A DNA stretch of 45,337 nt from HTCC5015 sp051747425 (GTDB lineage Bacteria > Pseudomonadota > Gammaproteobacteria > HTCC5015), in the NCBI GenBank assembly GCA_051747425.1, contig JBNJGD010000015.1:1-45337 (forward strand). Reading direction: 5' to 3'. The notes beneath the pieces are model-generated. The model was not told where the DNA came from and made no database searches. It saw nothing but the letters and a program-made list of their open reading frames with translations. Shown here piece after piece: positions 7,783 to 15,879 of the stretch; the stretch's first letter is position 1, and the number at the start of each line of letters is the position of its first letter. The position numbers were made by a program, and so were the translations under genes.

Positions 7783-8595
7783 ATGGCACTTCGCATTGCA
7801 ATTAACGGCGCCGCCGGGCGCATGGGCCGGCATCTGGTGCAGGCCTGTGTCGAGGCCGACGGCGTCGTTCTCGGCGCCGCCATCGAGCACGCCGGAAGCG
7901 ATTTTCTGGGCAACGACGCCGGTGCCTTGGCCGGCGTGGCCGAGCAGGGTGTCAAGATCGTCTCCGATCTGGGTTCGGTGGTCGGTGACTTCGATGTGCT
8001 GATCGATTTCACGCGCCCCGAGCCGAGCATGGCGGCACTGGCCGTTTGCCGGGCACAGGGCAAGGGCTTTGTGATTGGCACCACCGGCTTTGCCGACGAG
8101 GACAAGGCGGTAATCCGCGAGGCCAGCCGCGAGATTCCCATTGTCATGGCGCCCAACTATAGTGTCGGCGTCAATCTCACGCTCAAGCTGCTCGAGACCG
8201 CTGCCAAGGTTCTGGGCGACCGCGTGGACATTGAAGTGATTGAGGCCCACCACCGGCACAAGGTCGACGCGCCCTCGGGCACCGCACTGCGCATGGGCGA
8301 GGTGATTGCCGAAGCGCTGGATCGCGACCTCAAGGAGTGCGCGGTCTACGGTCGCGAGGGCCACACCGGCGAGCGCGATCGCAAGACCATCGGCTTTGAA
8401 ACCATTCGCGCCGGCGACATTGTCGGCGAGCACACGGTCTTGTTTGCCGATATCGGCGAGCGCATCGAAATCACCCACAAGGCGAGCAGTCGCATGACCT
8501 TTGCCAGCGGCGCCGTGCGCGCCGCCGCCTGGCTGGAGGGTCGCCAGCCGGGTCTCTACGACATGCCCGATGTGCTTTCGCTGGCGGAGTCCTGA
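7783..8595 (+). CDS. dapB: 4-hydroxy-tetrahydrodipicolinate reductase DapB
   Basis: DapB of 270 residues, the NAD(P)H-dependent reductase of the diaminopimelate/lysine pathway. The N-terminal Rossmann motif is NGAAGRMGR (residues 8-16). The family signature EAHHRHKVDAPSGTA holds the catalytic His pair and substrate-binding Lys, and GTTGF and APNYSVGVN are also present. In many proteobacteria dapB follows dnaJ and precedes carAB. Here two hydrolase genes separate it from dnaJ, carAB is absent, and its stop is one base from the fabD ATG. The start at 7783 has GGTGGG just upstream. Confidence 0.97.
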   Translation: MALRIAINGAAGRMGRHLVQACVEADGVVLGAAIEHAGSDFLGNDAGALAGVAEQGVKIVSDLGSVVGDFDVLIDFTRPEPSMAALAVCRAQGKGFVIGTTGFADEDKAVIREASREIPIVMAPNYSVGVNLTLKLLETAAKVLGDRVDIEVIEAHHRHKVDAPSGTALRMGEVIAEALDRDLKECAVYGREGHTGERDRKTIGFETIRAGDIVGEHTVLFADIGERIEITHKASSRMTFASGAVRAAAWLEGRQPGLYDMPDVLSLAES

Positions 8596-8596
8596 T

Positions 8597-9532
8597 ATGC
8601 GTTTTGCCGCCGTCTTTCCCGGACAGGGTTCCCAGTCCACCAGCATGTTGAGCGAACTGGCCGAGGCCCACGGCGTCATCGAAAAAACCTTTGCCGAGGC
8701 CTCCGCAGTACTGGGTCGCGATCTCTGGGCCCTGGTCCGCGACAACCCCGACAGCGCTCTCGATCAGACCGTCAACACACAGCCCGCCATGCTCGCCGCC
8801 GGGGTCGCCTGCTGGCGTCTGTGGCGAGAGCAGGGCGGCGCGCCGCCCGCGGTCATGGCCGGTCACAGTCTGGGCGAGTACAGCGCCCTGGTGGCCGCCG
8901 GTGCCATCGACTTTGTCGACGCCGTAGCGATTGTCGCCCGCCGCGCCGAGCTGATGCAGTCGGCGGTGCCGGCGGGCGAGGGCGCCATGGCCGCCGTGCT
9001 GGGTCTTGAGGACGAGGAAGTCATAAAGCTTTGCCGCGAGCGAAGTGAAGAAAACGGCGTGGTCGAGGCGGTCAATTTCAACGCCCCCGGTCAGGTGGTC
9101 ATCGCCGGGCACCGCGGCGCTGTCGAGGCGGCCGTGGAGCCCCTCAAGGAGGCGGGTGCCAAGCGGGTGGTGGTGTTGCCGGTGAGCGTGCCCTCGCATT
9201 CGAGCCTGATGCGTGGTGCGGCAGAGGCGCTGGGCGAGTTTATGCAGGGCTTTGAAATCCGCACGCCGGCCATTCCCGTGCTCCACAATGTCGATGGCCA
9301 GACCCGCGACAGCGCCGAGGGCATTCGCCATGCCCTGGTCGCCCAGCTACACCAGCCGGTACAGTGGGTCGATACCGTTCGCGGTCTGGAGTCCGAGGCC
9401 CTGGTCGAGATGGGCCCGGGCAAGGTGCTGGCCGGATTGGCCAAACGCATCGCCCGGGGCGCGCCCGTGGGCTATATTGACTCGCTGGATTCACTGGCCA
9501 AGGCGCTGGATCTGGTCGGCGCTGTGGAATAA
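8597..9532 (+). CDS. fabD: malonyl-CoA:ACP transacylase FabD
   Basis: FabD of 311 residues, which moves malonyl groups from CoA to acyl carrier protein to feed fatty-acid elongation. MRFAAVFPGQGSQ is the canonical start, Ser91 in GHSLGEYSAL is the nucleophile, and VPSHSSLM holds the catalytic His near residue 201. The ATG at 8597 is one base past the dapB stop, so the pair is probably translated together; the longer in-frame start inside dapB would add a non-homologous leader and is rejected. fabG, acpP and fabF follow. The usual upstream plsX and fabH genes are missing here. Confidence 0.97.
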   Translation: MRFAAVFPGQGSQSTSMLSELAEAHGVIEKTFAEASAVLGRDLWALVRDNPDSALDQTVNTQPAMLAAGVACWRLWREQGGAPPAVMAGHSLGEYSALVAAGAIDFVDAVAIVARRAELMQSAVPAGEGAMAAVLGLEDEEVIKLCRERSEENGVVEAVNFNAPGQVVIAGHRGAVEAAVEPLKEAGAKRVVVLPVSVPSHSSLMRGAAEALGEFMQGFEIRTPAIPVLHNVDGQTRDSAEGIRHALVAQLHQPVQWVDTVRGLESEALVEMGPGKVLAGLAKRIARGAPVGYIDSLDSLAKALDLVGAVE

Positions 9533-9566
9533 ATCCAAGGGGCGCGAGGGCGCCAGGGGGAAACCG

Positions 9567-10310
9567 ATGAAAAGCGACTCAACTCAGGAGATTGCCCTGG
9601 TAACCGGGGCCACCCGTGGCATTGGCCGGGCCATCGCCCGCGAACTGGCTAAGGCCGGCATGCGGGTCTACGGCACCGCCACCAGCGATGGCGGTGCCGA
9701 GTCGATTGGCGAGGACCTGGCCGAGTTCGAGGGTCGTGGCGTGGTGCTCGATGTCACCGACGGCGATCAGGTCGACACCCTGATCAAACGCATCGGTGAT
9801 GAATGCGGAGCCGTCACCGTGCTGGTCAACAACGCGGGTATCACCGATGACAATCTGCTGATGCGAATGAAAGAGGATCAGTGGGGCAGGGTCATCGACA
9901 CCGACCTGGGTTCGGTCTATCGCCTGTCACGGGCCTGTCTGCGCGGCATGATGAAGGCGCGCCACGGGCGCATTATCAACATCGCCTCGGTGGTCGGCCT
10001 GATGGGCAACCCGGGGCAGACCAACTACGCCGCTGCCAAGGCCGGTGTACTCGGGTTCACCCGCTCTCTGGCTCAAGAGGTAGGTTCGCGACACATTACC
10101 GTCAACGCGGTGGCGCCGGGTTACATTGCCACGGAGATGACAGAGGCCCTGGACGAGGGCCAGCGGGATGCGATTGCCGAGCGGGTGGCACTGGGTCGAT
10201 TGGGCCAGCCCGAAGACATCGCCGCGGCGGTGGCCTTTTTGGCTTCGCCGGCGGCGGCCTATATCACCGGTGAAACGCTCAATGTGAGCGGTGGCCTGTA
10301 TATGAATTAA
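9567..10310 (+). CDS. fabG: 3-oxoacyl-ACP reductase FabG
   Basis: FabG of 247 residues, an NADPH-dependent short-chain dehydrogenase reducing 3-oxoacyl-ACP. The cofactor motif is VTGATRGIGRAIA near the N-terminus, NNAGI is the conserved structural motif, INIASVVG carries the catalytic Ser, and NYAAAKAGV gives the Tyr-x-x-x-Lys pair. The C-terminus, ITGETLNVSGGLYMN, is typical of FabG rather than other short-chain dehydrogenases. AGGGGG at about 9555-9560 sets the start at ATG 9567. It sits between fabD and acpP, and an AT-rich stretch begins right after its stop. Confidence 0.97.
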   Translation: MKSDSTQEIALVTGATRGIGRAIARELAKAGMRVYGTATSDGGAESIGEDLAEFEGRGVVLDVTDGDQVDTLIKRIGDECGAVTVLVNNAGITDDNLLMRMKEDQWGRVIDTDLGSVYRLSRACLRGMMKARHGRIINIASVVGLMGNPGQTNYAAAKAGVLGFTRSLAQEVGSRHITVNAVAPGYIATEMTEALDEGQRDAIAERVALGRLGQPEDIAAAVAFLASPAAAYITGETLNVSGGLYMN

Positions 10311-10411
10311 TCTAATAAAAAGCTTTTTATTTATTCTTTAATTTATTGATTTTATTTGATTTATTAAGGTTTTAATTATTGGTAGAAAGGCGGGGGTCTT
10401 TTCTCTACAAT
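10311..10411 (+). promoter_or_regulatory. AT-rich leader and likely promoter of acpP
   Basis: From the fabG stop to about 10380 the sequence is almost pure A/T, in sharp contrast with the GC-rich surroundings. A -10-like TACAAT lies at 10406-10411, 17 bases after a weak TAGAAA. The A/T tract could act as an UP element or curved DNA giving acpP its own strong promoter, as expected for an abundant protein. The -35 is poor, so the exact start is uncertain. Confidence 0.5.
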
Positions 10412-10445
10412 ACCCCCATCGCACATTAGCACTGGAGCTATAGCA

Positions 10446-10679
10446 ATGAGCAATATTGACGATCGCGTCAGAAAAATCGTCGTCGAGCAGTTGGGCGTAA
10501 AGGAAGAAGAAGCGACTAACGAGGCCTCCTTCGTTGATGACCTGGGTGCTGACTCTCTTGATACAGTCGAGTTGGTGATGGCCCTCGAAGAGGAATTCGG
10601 CACCGATATTCCCGATGAGGAAGCCGAAAAGATCACCACCGTTCAGCAGGCGATTGACTACATCAACGCCAACCAGTAA
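10446..10679 (+). CDS. acpP: acyl carrier protein AcpP
   Basis: Acyl carrier protein, 77 residues and strongly acidic. The phosphopantetheine attachment site is Ser in LGADSLDTVELVMALEEEF, near residue 37, and the surrounding helix II is almost identical to E. coli AcpP. It carries growing acyl chains for FabD, FabG and FabF, whose genes flank it. GGAGC lies 8-12 bases upstream of the ATG. It has its own AT-rich leader and is followed by a good terminator, so its level can be set apart from its neighbours. Confidence 0.98.
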   Translation: MSNIDDRVRKIVVEQLGVKEEEATNEASFVDDLGADSLDTVELVMALEEEFGTDIPDEEAEKITTVQQAIDYINANQ

Positions 10680-10685
10680 TCACTC

Positions 10686-10712
10686 AAAAGGGCACCGAAT
10701 CGGTGCCCTTTT
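10686..10712 (+). terminator. rho-independent terminator after acpP
   Basis: Arms AAAAGGGCACCG / CGGTGCCCTTTT pair perfectly around a 3-nt loop, and the T residues form the tail. It sits between acpP and fabF and probably gives partial termination, so that acpP is made in excess over fabF. Confidence 0.88.
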
Positions 10713-10742
10713 GCTATTCACTCCTGTGGCACCTTGCCCCCT

Positions 10743-11984
10743 ATGAGCCAAAGACGCGTCGTGGTAACCGGTTTGGGCTGCATCAGCCCGCTGGGTCTCT
10801 CGGTCGAGCAGAGCTGGCAGTCTCTGTTGGCGGGGCAGTCCGGGGTGACCGCTCTGGCGCCCTCTCCCGGCGATGATTTCCCGGTTCGCTTTGCCGCCAC
10901 CGTCAAGGGCTTTGAGCCCGAGCGCTATCTGGACCGCAAATCCCAGCGCAAGATGGACACCTTTATCCAGTACGGCATCGCCGCGGCCGATGAGGCCCTG
11001 ACGGATTCGGAACTGGAACTGGATTCTCTCGATCTGGATCGCTTCGGCTGCGCGGTGGGCTCCGGCATTGGCGGCCTGCCGATGATCGAAGACAACAAAA
11101 TGCTCCTCGAGTCCCGCGGTCCGCGCAAAATTTCCCCCTTCTTTATCCCCGCCACCATCGTCAATATGGTGGCCGGGCAAATATCCATTCGCCACGGCTT
11201 GCGCGGTCCCAATACCTCGGTGGTCACCGCCTGTGCCACCGGCACGCACAACATTGGCGAGGCCGGTCGCATGATTCGCTACGGCGACGCCGATGTCATG
11301 CTGGCCGGCGGCGCCGAGGCCTGTATCAGTCCGCTGACCCTGTCGAGCTTTGCCTCGGCGCGGGCGCTGTCTACCCGCAACGATGACCCGGCGGCCGCCA
11401 GTCGCCCCTTTGATCGCGATCGCGACGGCTTTGTTCTGGGCGAGGGGGCCGGCGTCGTCGTCCTCGAGGAGTACGAGCACGCCCGCCGCCGGGGCGCCAC
11501 CATCTACGCCGAGCTCACCGGCTTTGGCATGAGTGCCGACGGTTTCCACATGACCCAGCCGCCCGAGGACGGCAACGGCGCCGCTCGCTGTATGGCCGCG
11601 GCCCTGGCCGACGCCGGTCAGAATCCCGATGCGGTGGCTTACATCAACGCCCACGGCACTTCGACCCCGGCGGGTGATCTGGCAGAGACTCGGGCCATTC
11701 ACCGGGTCTTCGGCGACGCGGCGGCCGGAGTGGCAGTCAGTTCCACCAAGTCCATGACCGGCCATTTGCTGGGGGCCGCCGGCGGTGTCGAGGCGGTATT
11801 CAGTGTGCTCGCCATCGAGCGCGGCGAGCTGCCGCCCACCATCAATCTCGAACAACCGGGCGAGGGCTGCGACCTCGACTATGTCGCCAACGAGGCGCGC
11901 CAGCAGAGCGTCGATTGCAGCTTGAGCAACTCTTTCGGTTTCGGCGGCACCAACGCCAGTCTGGTCTTCAAGCGACTCTCCTGA
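10743..11984 (+). CDS. fabF: beta-ketoacyl-ACP synthase II FabF
   Basis: FabF of 413 residues, the elongating 3-oxoacyl-ACP synthase. The catalytic triad is visible: Cys164 in VVTACATGTHN, His in NAHGTSTPAGD and His in KSMTGHLLGAAGG. The C-terminal FGFGGTNASLVF loop is intact. The start is ATG 10743 (MSQRRVVVTGLG); an in-frame TTG at 10734 would add three residues. No clear ribosome-binding site is seen. The stop TGA overlaps the pabB ATG (TGATG), coupling fatty-acid and folate genes in one transcript. Confidence 0.97.
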   Translation: MSQRRVVVTGLGCISPLGLSVEQSWQSLLAGQSGVTALAPSPGDDFPVRFAATVKGFEPERYLDRKSQRKMDTFIQYGIAAADEALTDSELELDSLDLDRFGCAVGSGIGGLPMIEDNKMLLESRGPRKISPFFIPATIVNMVAGQISIRHGLRGPNTSVVTACATGTHNIGEAGRMIRYGDADVMLAGGAEACISPLTLSSFASARALSTRNDDPAAASRPFDRDRDGFVLGEGAGVVVLEEYEHARRRGATIYAELTGFGMSADGFHMTQPPEDGNGAARCMAAALADAGQNPDAVAYINAHGTSTPAGDLAETRAIHRVFGDAAAGVAVSSTKSMTGHLLGAAGGVEAVFSVLAIERGELPPTINLEQPGEGCDLDYVANEARQQSVDCSLSNSFGFGGTNASLVFKRLS

Positions 11985-13417
11985 TGGCGGCGCGGCAGCA
12001 CCCATGGCTACAGGTGGCGACCTGTGCCGAGCCGCTCGGTGAGGCCGTCGACCTCCTTTCCCTTCAGGCCCTCGACACCCATCGTTACCCGGCGCTGCTC
12101 TCCAGTGTTTCCGAGCGCGCCCCGGGGGAGGGTGGTCGTCCCGGCAACAGCCGCTACGACATTTTGATGGCCTTCCCCGAGAGCGAGTCGCTGTGTCTGG
12201 AAGCCGCCGAGCTGGCCTCGGGGGAGGCGCCGGATTTCCTCGAGCGCCTCGATAAAGCCTTTGCCGCCGATTGTGCGGCCCCCGGCGATTCGCGCTGGCC
12301 TTTCCGCGGCGGCTGGTTTGTCTACCTGGGTTATGAACTGGCCGCCCAGGTGGAACCCTGTCTGCAACTTCCTCTGCCCCGGAGTGGCACCGTGGCCTGG
12401 GCTCAGCGCGTGCGCAGTGCCCTGGTGCTCGACCGCCAGGAGAATGTGCTGTGGCTGGTAATGGAGGGCGATCTGGCTGAAGCAGAACGCGCGAGGCGCC
12501 TGACTGAGGTGCGCCGGGATTTGCAGCGAGCTTCGCCGGTGATGCGCCCCGGCGCTGTGCCCCTTGCCAGCCTGCAGGAGGAGGACCCCGGGCGCTATTG
12601 CCGGCAGCTGGAGAAAACCCTGCAGTACATTCACGATGGCGATGTTTTTCAGGTCAACCTGTCCCGTCCCTGGCGGGCCGAGCTGGCCGGGGCGCTGGAC
12701 ACACCGGCGCTGTTTGCCGAGCTGCGCCACCAGAATCCCAGTCCTTTCGCCGCCTGCGTATTTGCCCCGGATTTCGATATCGTCAGCTCCTCGCCCGAGC
12801 GCCTGGTATCCCTGCGCAGAGGGCGGGTGGATACCCGGCCCATCGCCGGTACGCGGCCGCGCCTGGACCGCGAGGACGATGTGTCTGTGACCCGGGAGTT
12901 GCTGGGCCACCCCAAGGAGCGCTCCGAACACATCATGCTGATCGATCTCGAGCGCAATGACCTCGGGCGCATCTGCCGCCCCGGTTCCGTTGAGGTGGAC
13001 GAGTTGATGGCGCTGGAAAGCTACGCCCATGTGCACCACATCGTCTCCAATGTCTGTGGCGAGCTGCGCCCCGGGGTGACGCCCGGGCAGACCATTCGCG
13101 CGGTCTTCCCCGGGGGAACCATTACCGGCTGTCCCAAGGTGCGCTGTATGGAAATTCTGGCTGAACTCGAAGCCGAGCCACGCGGTGCCTATACCGGCAG
13201 CCTGGGTTATCTCAACCGAGATGGCGATATGGACCTGAACATTCTCATTCGCACCCTGGAGCGTCGCGGGCGACAACTGATCTTTCGCGCCGGCGGTGGT
13301 ATCGTGGCGGACTCCCGCGCCGAGCGGGAGTTGGAGGAGACCCGGGCCAAGGCGCGGGGCATGCTGAAAGTCTTTGAAAATGCCGGGAACGGCAGCAGGG
13401 GTGGTGATGGCCAGTGA
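11984..13417 (+). CDS. pabB: aminodeoxychorismate synthase component I PabB
   Basis: A chorismate-utilising enzyme of 477 residues that makes 4-amino-4-deoxychorismate for folate. The N-terminal third is the PabB type (YPALLSSVSE, SRYDILMAFPE, GGWFVYLGYELA). The C-terminal chorismate-binding domain has FQVNLSRPW, SSSPERLVSL, ERNDLGRICRPGSVEV, FPGGTITGCPKVRCMEI and GGGIVADS. Residues 286-290 read PIAGT, whereas E. coli PabB has PIKGT with a catalytic Lys. Position before pabC, and the N-terminal type, argue for PabB rather than anthranilate synthase TrpE. It starts at the ATG overlapping the fabF stop and overlaps pabC by 11 nt. Confidence 0.92.
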   Translation: MAARQHPWLQVATCAEPLGEAVDLLSLQALDTHRYPALLSSVSERAPGEGGRPGNSRYDILMAFPESESLCLEAAELASGEAPDFLERLDKAFAADCAAPGDSRWPFRGGWFVYLGYELAAQVEPCLQLPLPRSGTVAWAQRVRSALVLDRQENVLWLVMEGDLAEAERARRLTEVRRDLQRASPVMRPGAVPLASLQEEDPGRYCRQLEKTLQYIHDGDVFQVNLSRPWRAELAGALDTPALFAELRHQNPSPFAACVFAPDFDIVSSSPERLVSLRRGRVDTRPIAGTRPRLDREDDVSVTRELLGHPKERSEHIMLIDLERNDLGRICRPGSVEVDELMALESYAHVHHIVSNVCGELRPGVTPGQTIRAVFPGGTITGCPKVRCMEILAELEAEPRGAYTGSLGYLNRDGDMDLNILIRTLERRGRQLIFRAGGGIVADSRAERELEETRAKARGMLKVFENAGNGSRGGDGQ

Positions 13418-14228
13418 ATCTGTAACCTTGTTCAACGGTGAGTTCGCCGATCAAATTGCCGCCCGCCACCGGGCCGCGAGTTACGGCGACGGTGTGTTTG
13501 AAACCGTCGCCGTCAATGACGGTGGCGAGCGACTGCTGTGGCAGGCTCACCTCGACCGCCTGCAGCGCGGCGCCGATACACTCGGCCTGCCCCTGGATAT
13601 CGAACGACTCGAACGCGAGGTCGACTACGCTCTGAGTTTGGGGCCCGGTGGTCAGCGTGTGCTCAAAATCAGTTGGTTGCGCGCCGGGGAGGCGCGCGGC
13701 TACACGCCACCATTGGACGCCCGGGCGGACTGTCTGATCAGCGTGACCGCCTGGACGCCGCCGGGCGATGGCTTCCAGCTGGGACAGAGCGATGTTCCCC
13801 TGTCGCCACAGGAGAGTTTGCGTGGCCTCAAAACCCACAACAGTCTGGAGTATGTGCTGGCGGCGAGAACGCTGGTGGAACAGGAACTGGATGAGGCCAC
13901 GGTGTGCGACGCCGAGGGCTTTCTGGTGGAGTGCACGCGCAGCAACCTGTTCTGGGTCAACGGCAATGGCACCCTGGTCACGCCTAAAGTTGAGCGCTGT
14001 GGCATCCCCGGCGTGGTTCGCGCCCTGATTCTCGAGCGCGCTCTGGGCGAGGGTCTGCCCATCAAGCTCACCCGGGCCACACCCGAGGCCCTGAGCCAGG
14101 CCCGGGAGATTTTCGTGACCAACAGCTTGCTCGGGGTGCAACCCGTTACCCGCTTCCGGGATCGGGAGTTGAATGACCACAATCTGGCCGAGCGGGTCAG
14201 GGACTTTATTCGGGACGCGATTCTATGA
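13407..14228 (+). CDS. pabC: aminodeoxychorismate lyase PabC
   Basis: PabC of 273 residues, a PLP fold-type IV enzyme that releases pyruvate from aminodeoxychorismate to give p-aminobenzoate. ASYGDGVFETVAV is the N-terminal signature, the PLP lysine is in RGLKTHNSLEYVLA, and AEGFLVECTRSNLFWV and KVERCGIPGVVRALIL complete the cofactor site. ATG 13407 preceded by a GGGGTGG tract is chosen; the earlier frame lies inside pabB. The stop overlaps the mltG start as ATGA. Branched-chain or D-amino acid aminotransferases share the fold, but context settles the call. Confidence 0.94.
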   Translation: MASESVTLFNGEFADQIAARHRAASYGDGVFETVAVNDGGERLLWQAHLDRLQRGADTLGLPLDIERLEREVDYALSLGPGGQRVLKISWLRAGEARGYTPPLDARADCLISVTAWTPPGDGFQLGQSDVPLSPQESLRGLKTHNSLEYVLAARTLVEQELDEATVCDAEGFLVECTRSNLFWVNGNGTLVTPKVERCGIPGVVRALILERALGEGLPIKLTRATPEALSQAREIFVTNSLLGVQPVTRFRDRELNDHNLAERVRDFIRDAIL

Positions 14229-15238
14229 AAAAACTACTGTTCCGGCTTTTTGCGGCGTCGACGGCGGCGGGCATGTTGGCCATTTTCCTGTTTGTGCTGG
14301 CCCTGCGACAGCCCGTGTCACTGCCCGAGGATGCAGTGACTGATGGGCGGATGATCTACACCGTGCCCCAGGGTGCCAGCGCCATTCGCGTCGCTCGAAA
14401 TCTGGAGGAGCGCGGCATTATCCTCCACCGCTTCCTCTTTCGCGGCCTGCTGGTGGCCACCGGTCAAAGCCGGGGGATCAAGGCCGGTGATTACGCCATT
14501 GAGGAGGGCATGAACACCATCGACCTGGCAGAGCGGCTGCTCGACGGCAAGGCCGTACAGGTACCCTTCACCATTGTTGAGGGCTGGAATATCCGCGAGC
14601 TGCTGGTCGCTGTGCGCAATCACACCCATATTGAACAGACATTGCCCAAGCGCGATCCCGAGGGCGCGCTGATGGCGGCTCTGGGGCACCCGGAGCAGCA
14701 CCCCGAGGGGCGCTTTTTTGCCGATACCTATCACTTCACCCGGGGAACCCGGGATGTCGACTTGTTGCGCCGGGCCTACCGGATGACGGAGCGGGTGCTC
14801 GCCGAAGAGTGGGCCGGTCGCAGTGAAGAGGCCGAGGTCGAGACGCCCTACGAAGCCCTGATTCTGGCCTCGATCATTGAAAAGGAAACCGCCGTGGCCG
14901 CCGAACGGCCGCTGATTGCCGGCGTTTTTACCAATCGCCTGCGCCGGGGTATGCGTCTGCAGACCGACCCCACCGTGATTTACGGCATTGGTGCCAGTTT
15001 TGATGGCGATATCCGCTACCGGGATTTGCGCACTGACACGCCCTATAACACTTACACCCGGGCCGGCTTGCCGCCGACGCCCATCGCCATGCCGGGCCGC
15101 GCGGCGATCCACGCCGCACTGCATCCGGCGCCCACTGAAGCCCTGTACTTTGTCTCGCGCAACGATGGCACCCACATTTTCTCGGCGACGCTGAAGGATC
15201 ACGAAGCCGCTGTCGATCGCTACCAGAGGGGGCTCTGA
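14225..15238 (+). CDS. mltG: endolytic murein transglycosylase MltG (YceG family)
   Basis: MltG of 337 residues, an inner-membrane lytic transglycosylase that cuts nascent peptidoglycan glycan strands. Residues about 5-27 form the N-terminal membrane anchor, and a LysM-like region follows. The catalytic domain has ILASIIEKETAV with the likely catalytic Glu near residue 219, then QTDPTVIYGIG and YNTYTRAGLPPTPIAMPG, all hallmark motifs. The active domain faces the periplasm. Start and stop codons overlap pabC and tmk respectively, the same order as in E. coli and Pseudomonas. Confidence 0.96.
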   Translation: MKKLLFRLFAASTAAGMLAIFLFVLALRQPVSLPEDAVTDGRMIYTVPQGASAIRVARNLEERGIILHRFLFRGLLVATGQSRGIKAGDYAIEEGMNTIDLAERLLDGKAVQVPFTIVEGWNIRELLVAVRNHTHIEQTLPKRDPEGALMAALGHPEQHPEGRFFADTYHFTRGTRDVDLLRRAYRMTERVLAEEWAGRSEEAEVETPYEALILASIIEKETAVAAERPLIAGVFTNRLRRGMRLQTDPTVIYGIGASFDGDIRYRDLRTDTPYNTYTRAGLPPTPIAMPGRAAIHAALHPAPTEALYFVSRNDGTHIFSATLKDHEAAVDRYQRGL

Positions 15239-15879
15239 TGGCGGGTCGCTTTATCACGCTTGAAGGCGGTGAGGGCGTCGGCAAGAGCACCAATCTCGCC
15301 CTGGTTCACAACTGGCTGATTGAGCGCGGCGTCGATGTGGTGCAAACCCGCGAGCCCGGCGGCACCGCTCTGGGTGAAGCCGTGCGCGCGGTGTTGTTGG
15401 GCGAGGCCGCCGAGGGCATCGGTGCCCGCGCCGAGCTGCTTTTGATGTTTGCCGCCCGCGCCGAGCATCTGGAGAAAGTGATTTTGCCAGCGCTGGAGCG
15501 GGGTCAGTGGGTGCTTTGTGACCGCTTTACCGACGCCAGTTACGCCTATCAGGGCGCCGCCCGCGGGTTGGGTTTTGAGGCGGTGGAAGCCCTGGAGCAG
15601 TGGACCCAGGGCGACCTTCGTCCCGACTGGACGCTGCTGCTCGATGCCCCGGTAGAGGTGGGCATGGCGCGGGCCGCGGAGCGCGGCGAGGCCGATCGCT
15701 TTGAGCGCGAGCCGCGTGGTTTTTTTGAGGCCGTGCGGGAGGCCTACAGACGCCGCGCCCGGGAGGCCCCCGAGCGCTACGCGCGGATCGACGCCAGCCG
15801 CCCCCTGGAAACGGTGCAGGCGGCCATAGAGACCGAACTGGAAAAGACACTCAGTCCCTGGCTGGAGGCTTCCCCATGA
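15238..15879 (+). CDS. tmk: thymidylate kinase
   Basis: dTMP kinase of 213 residues, which phosphorylates dTMP to dTDP for DNA synthesis. The P-loop GGEGVGKST spans residues 10-18, TREPGGTALGEAVR is the DR(E)PGG-type motif, and CDRFTDASYAYQGAARGL is the nucleotide-binding signature. It starts at an ATG overlapping the mltG stop (TGATG) and ends overlapping holB (ATGA). The conserved order mltG-tmk-holB supports the call. Confidence 0.97.
   Translation: MAGRFITLEGGEGVGKSTNLALVHNWLIERGVDVVQTREPGGTALGEAVRAVLLGEAAEGIGARAELLLMFAARAEHLEKVILPALERGQWVLCDRFTDASYAYQGAARGLGFEAVEALEQWTQGDLRPDWTLLLDAPVEVGMARAAERGEADRFEREPRGFFEAVREAYRRRAREAPERYARIDASRPLETVQAAIETELEKTLSPWLEASP

Noticed and set aside
11984..13417. 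Anthranilate synthase TrpE, suggested by PIAGT
   Set aside because: The N-terminal domain is PabB-like, pabC overlaps its end, and no trp genes are present.
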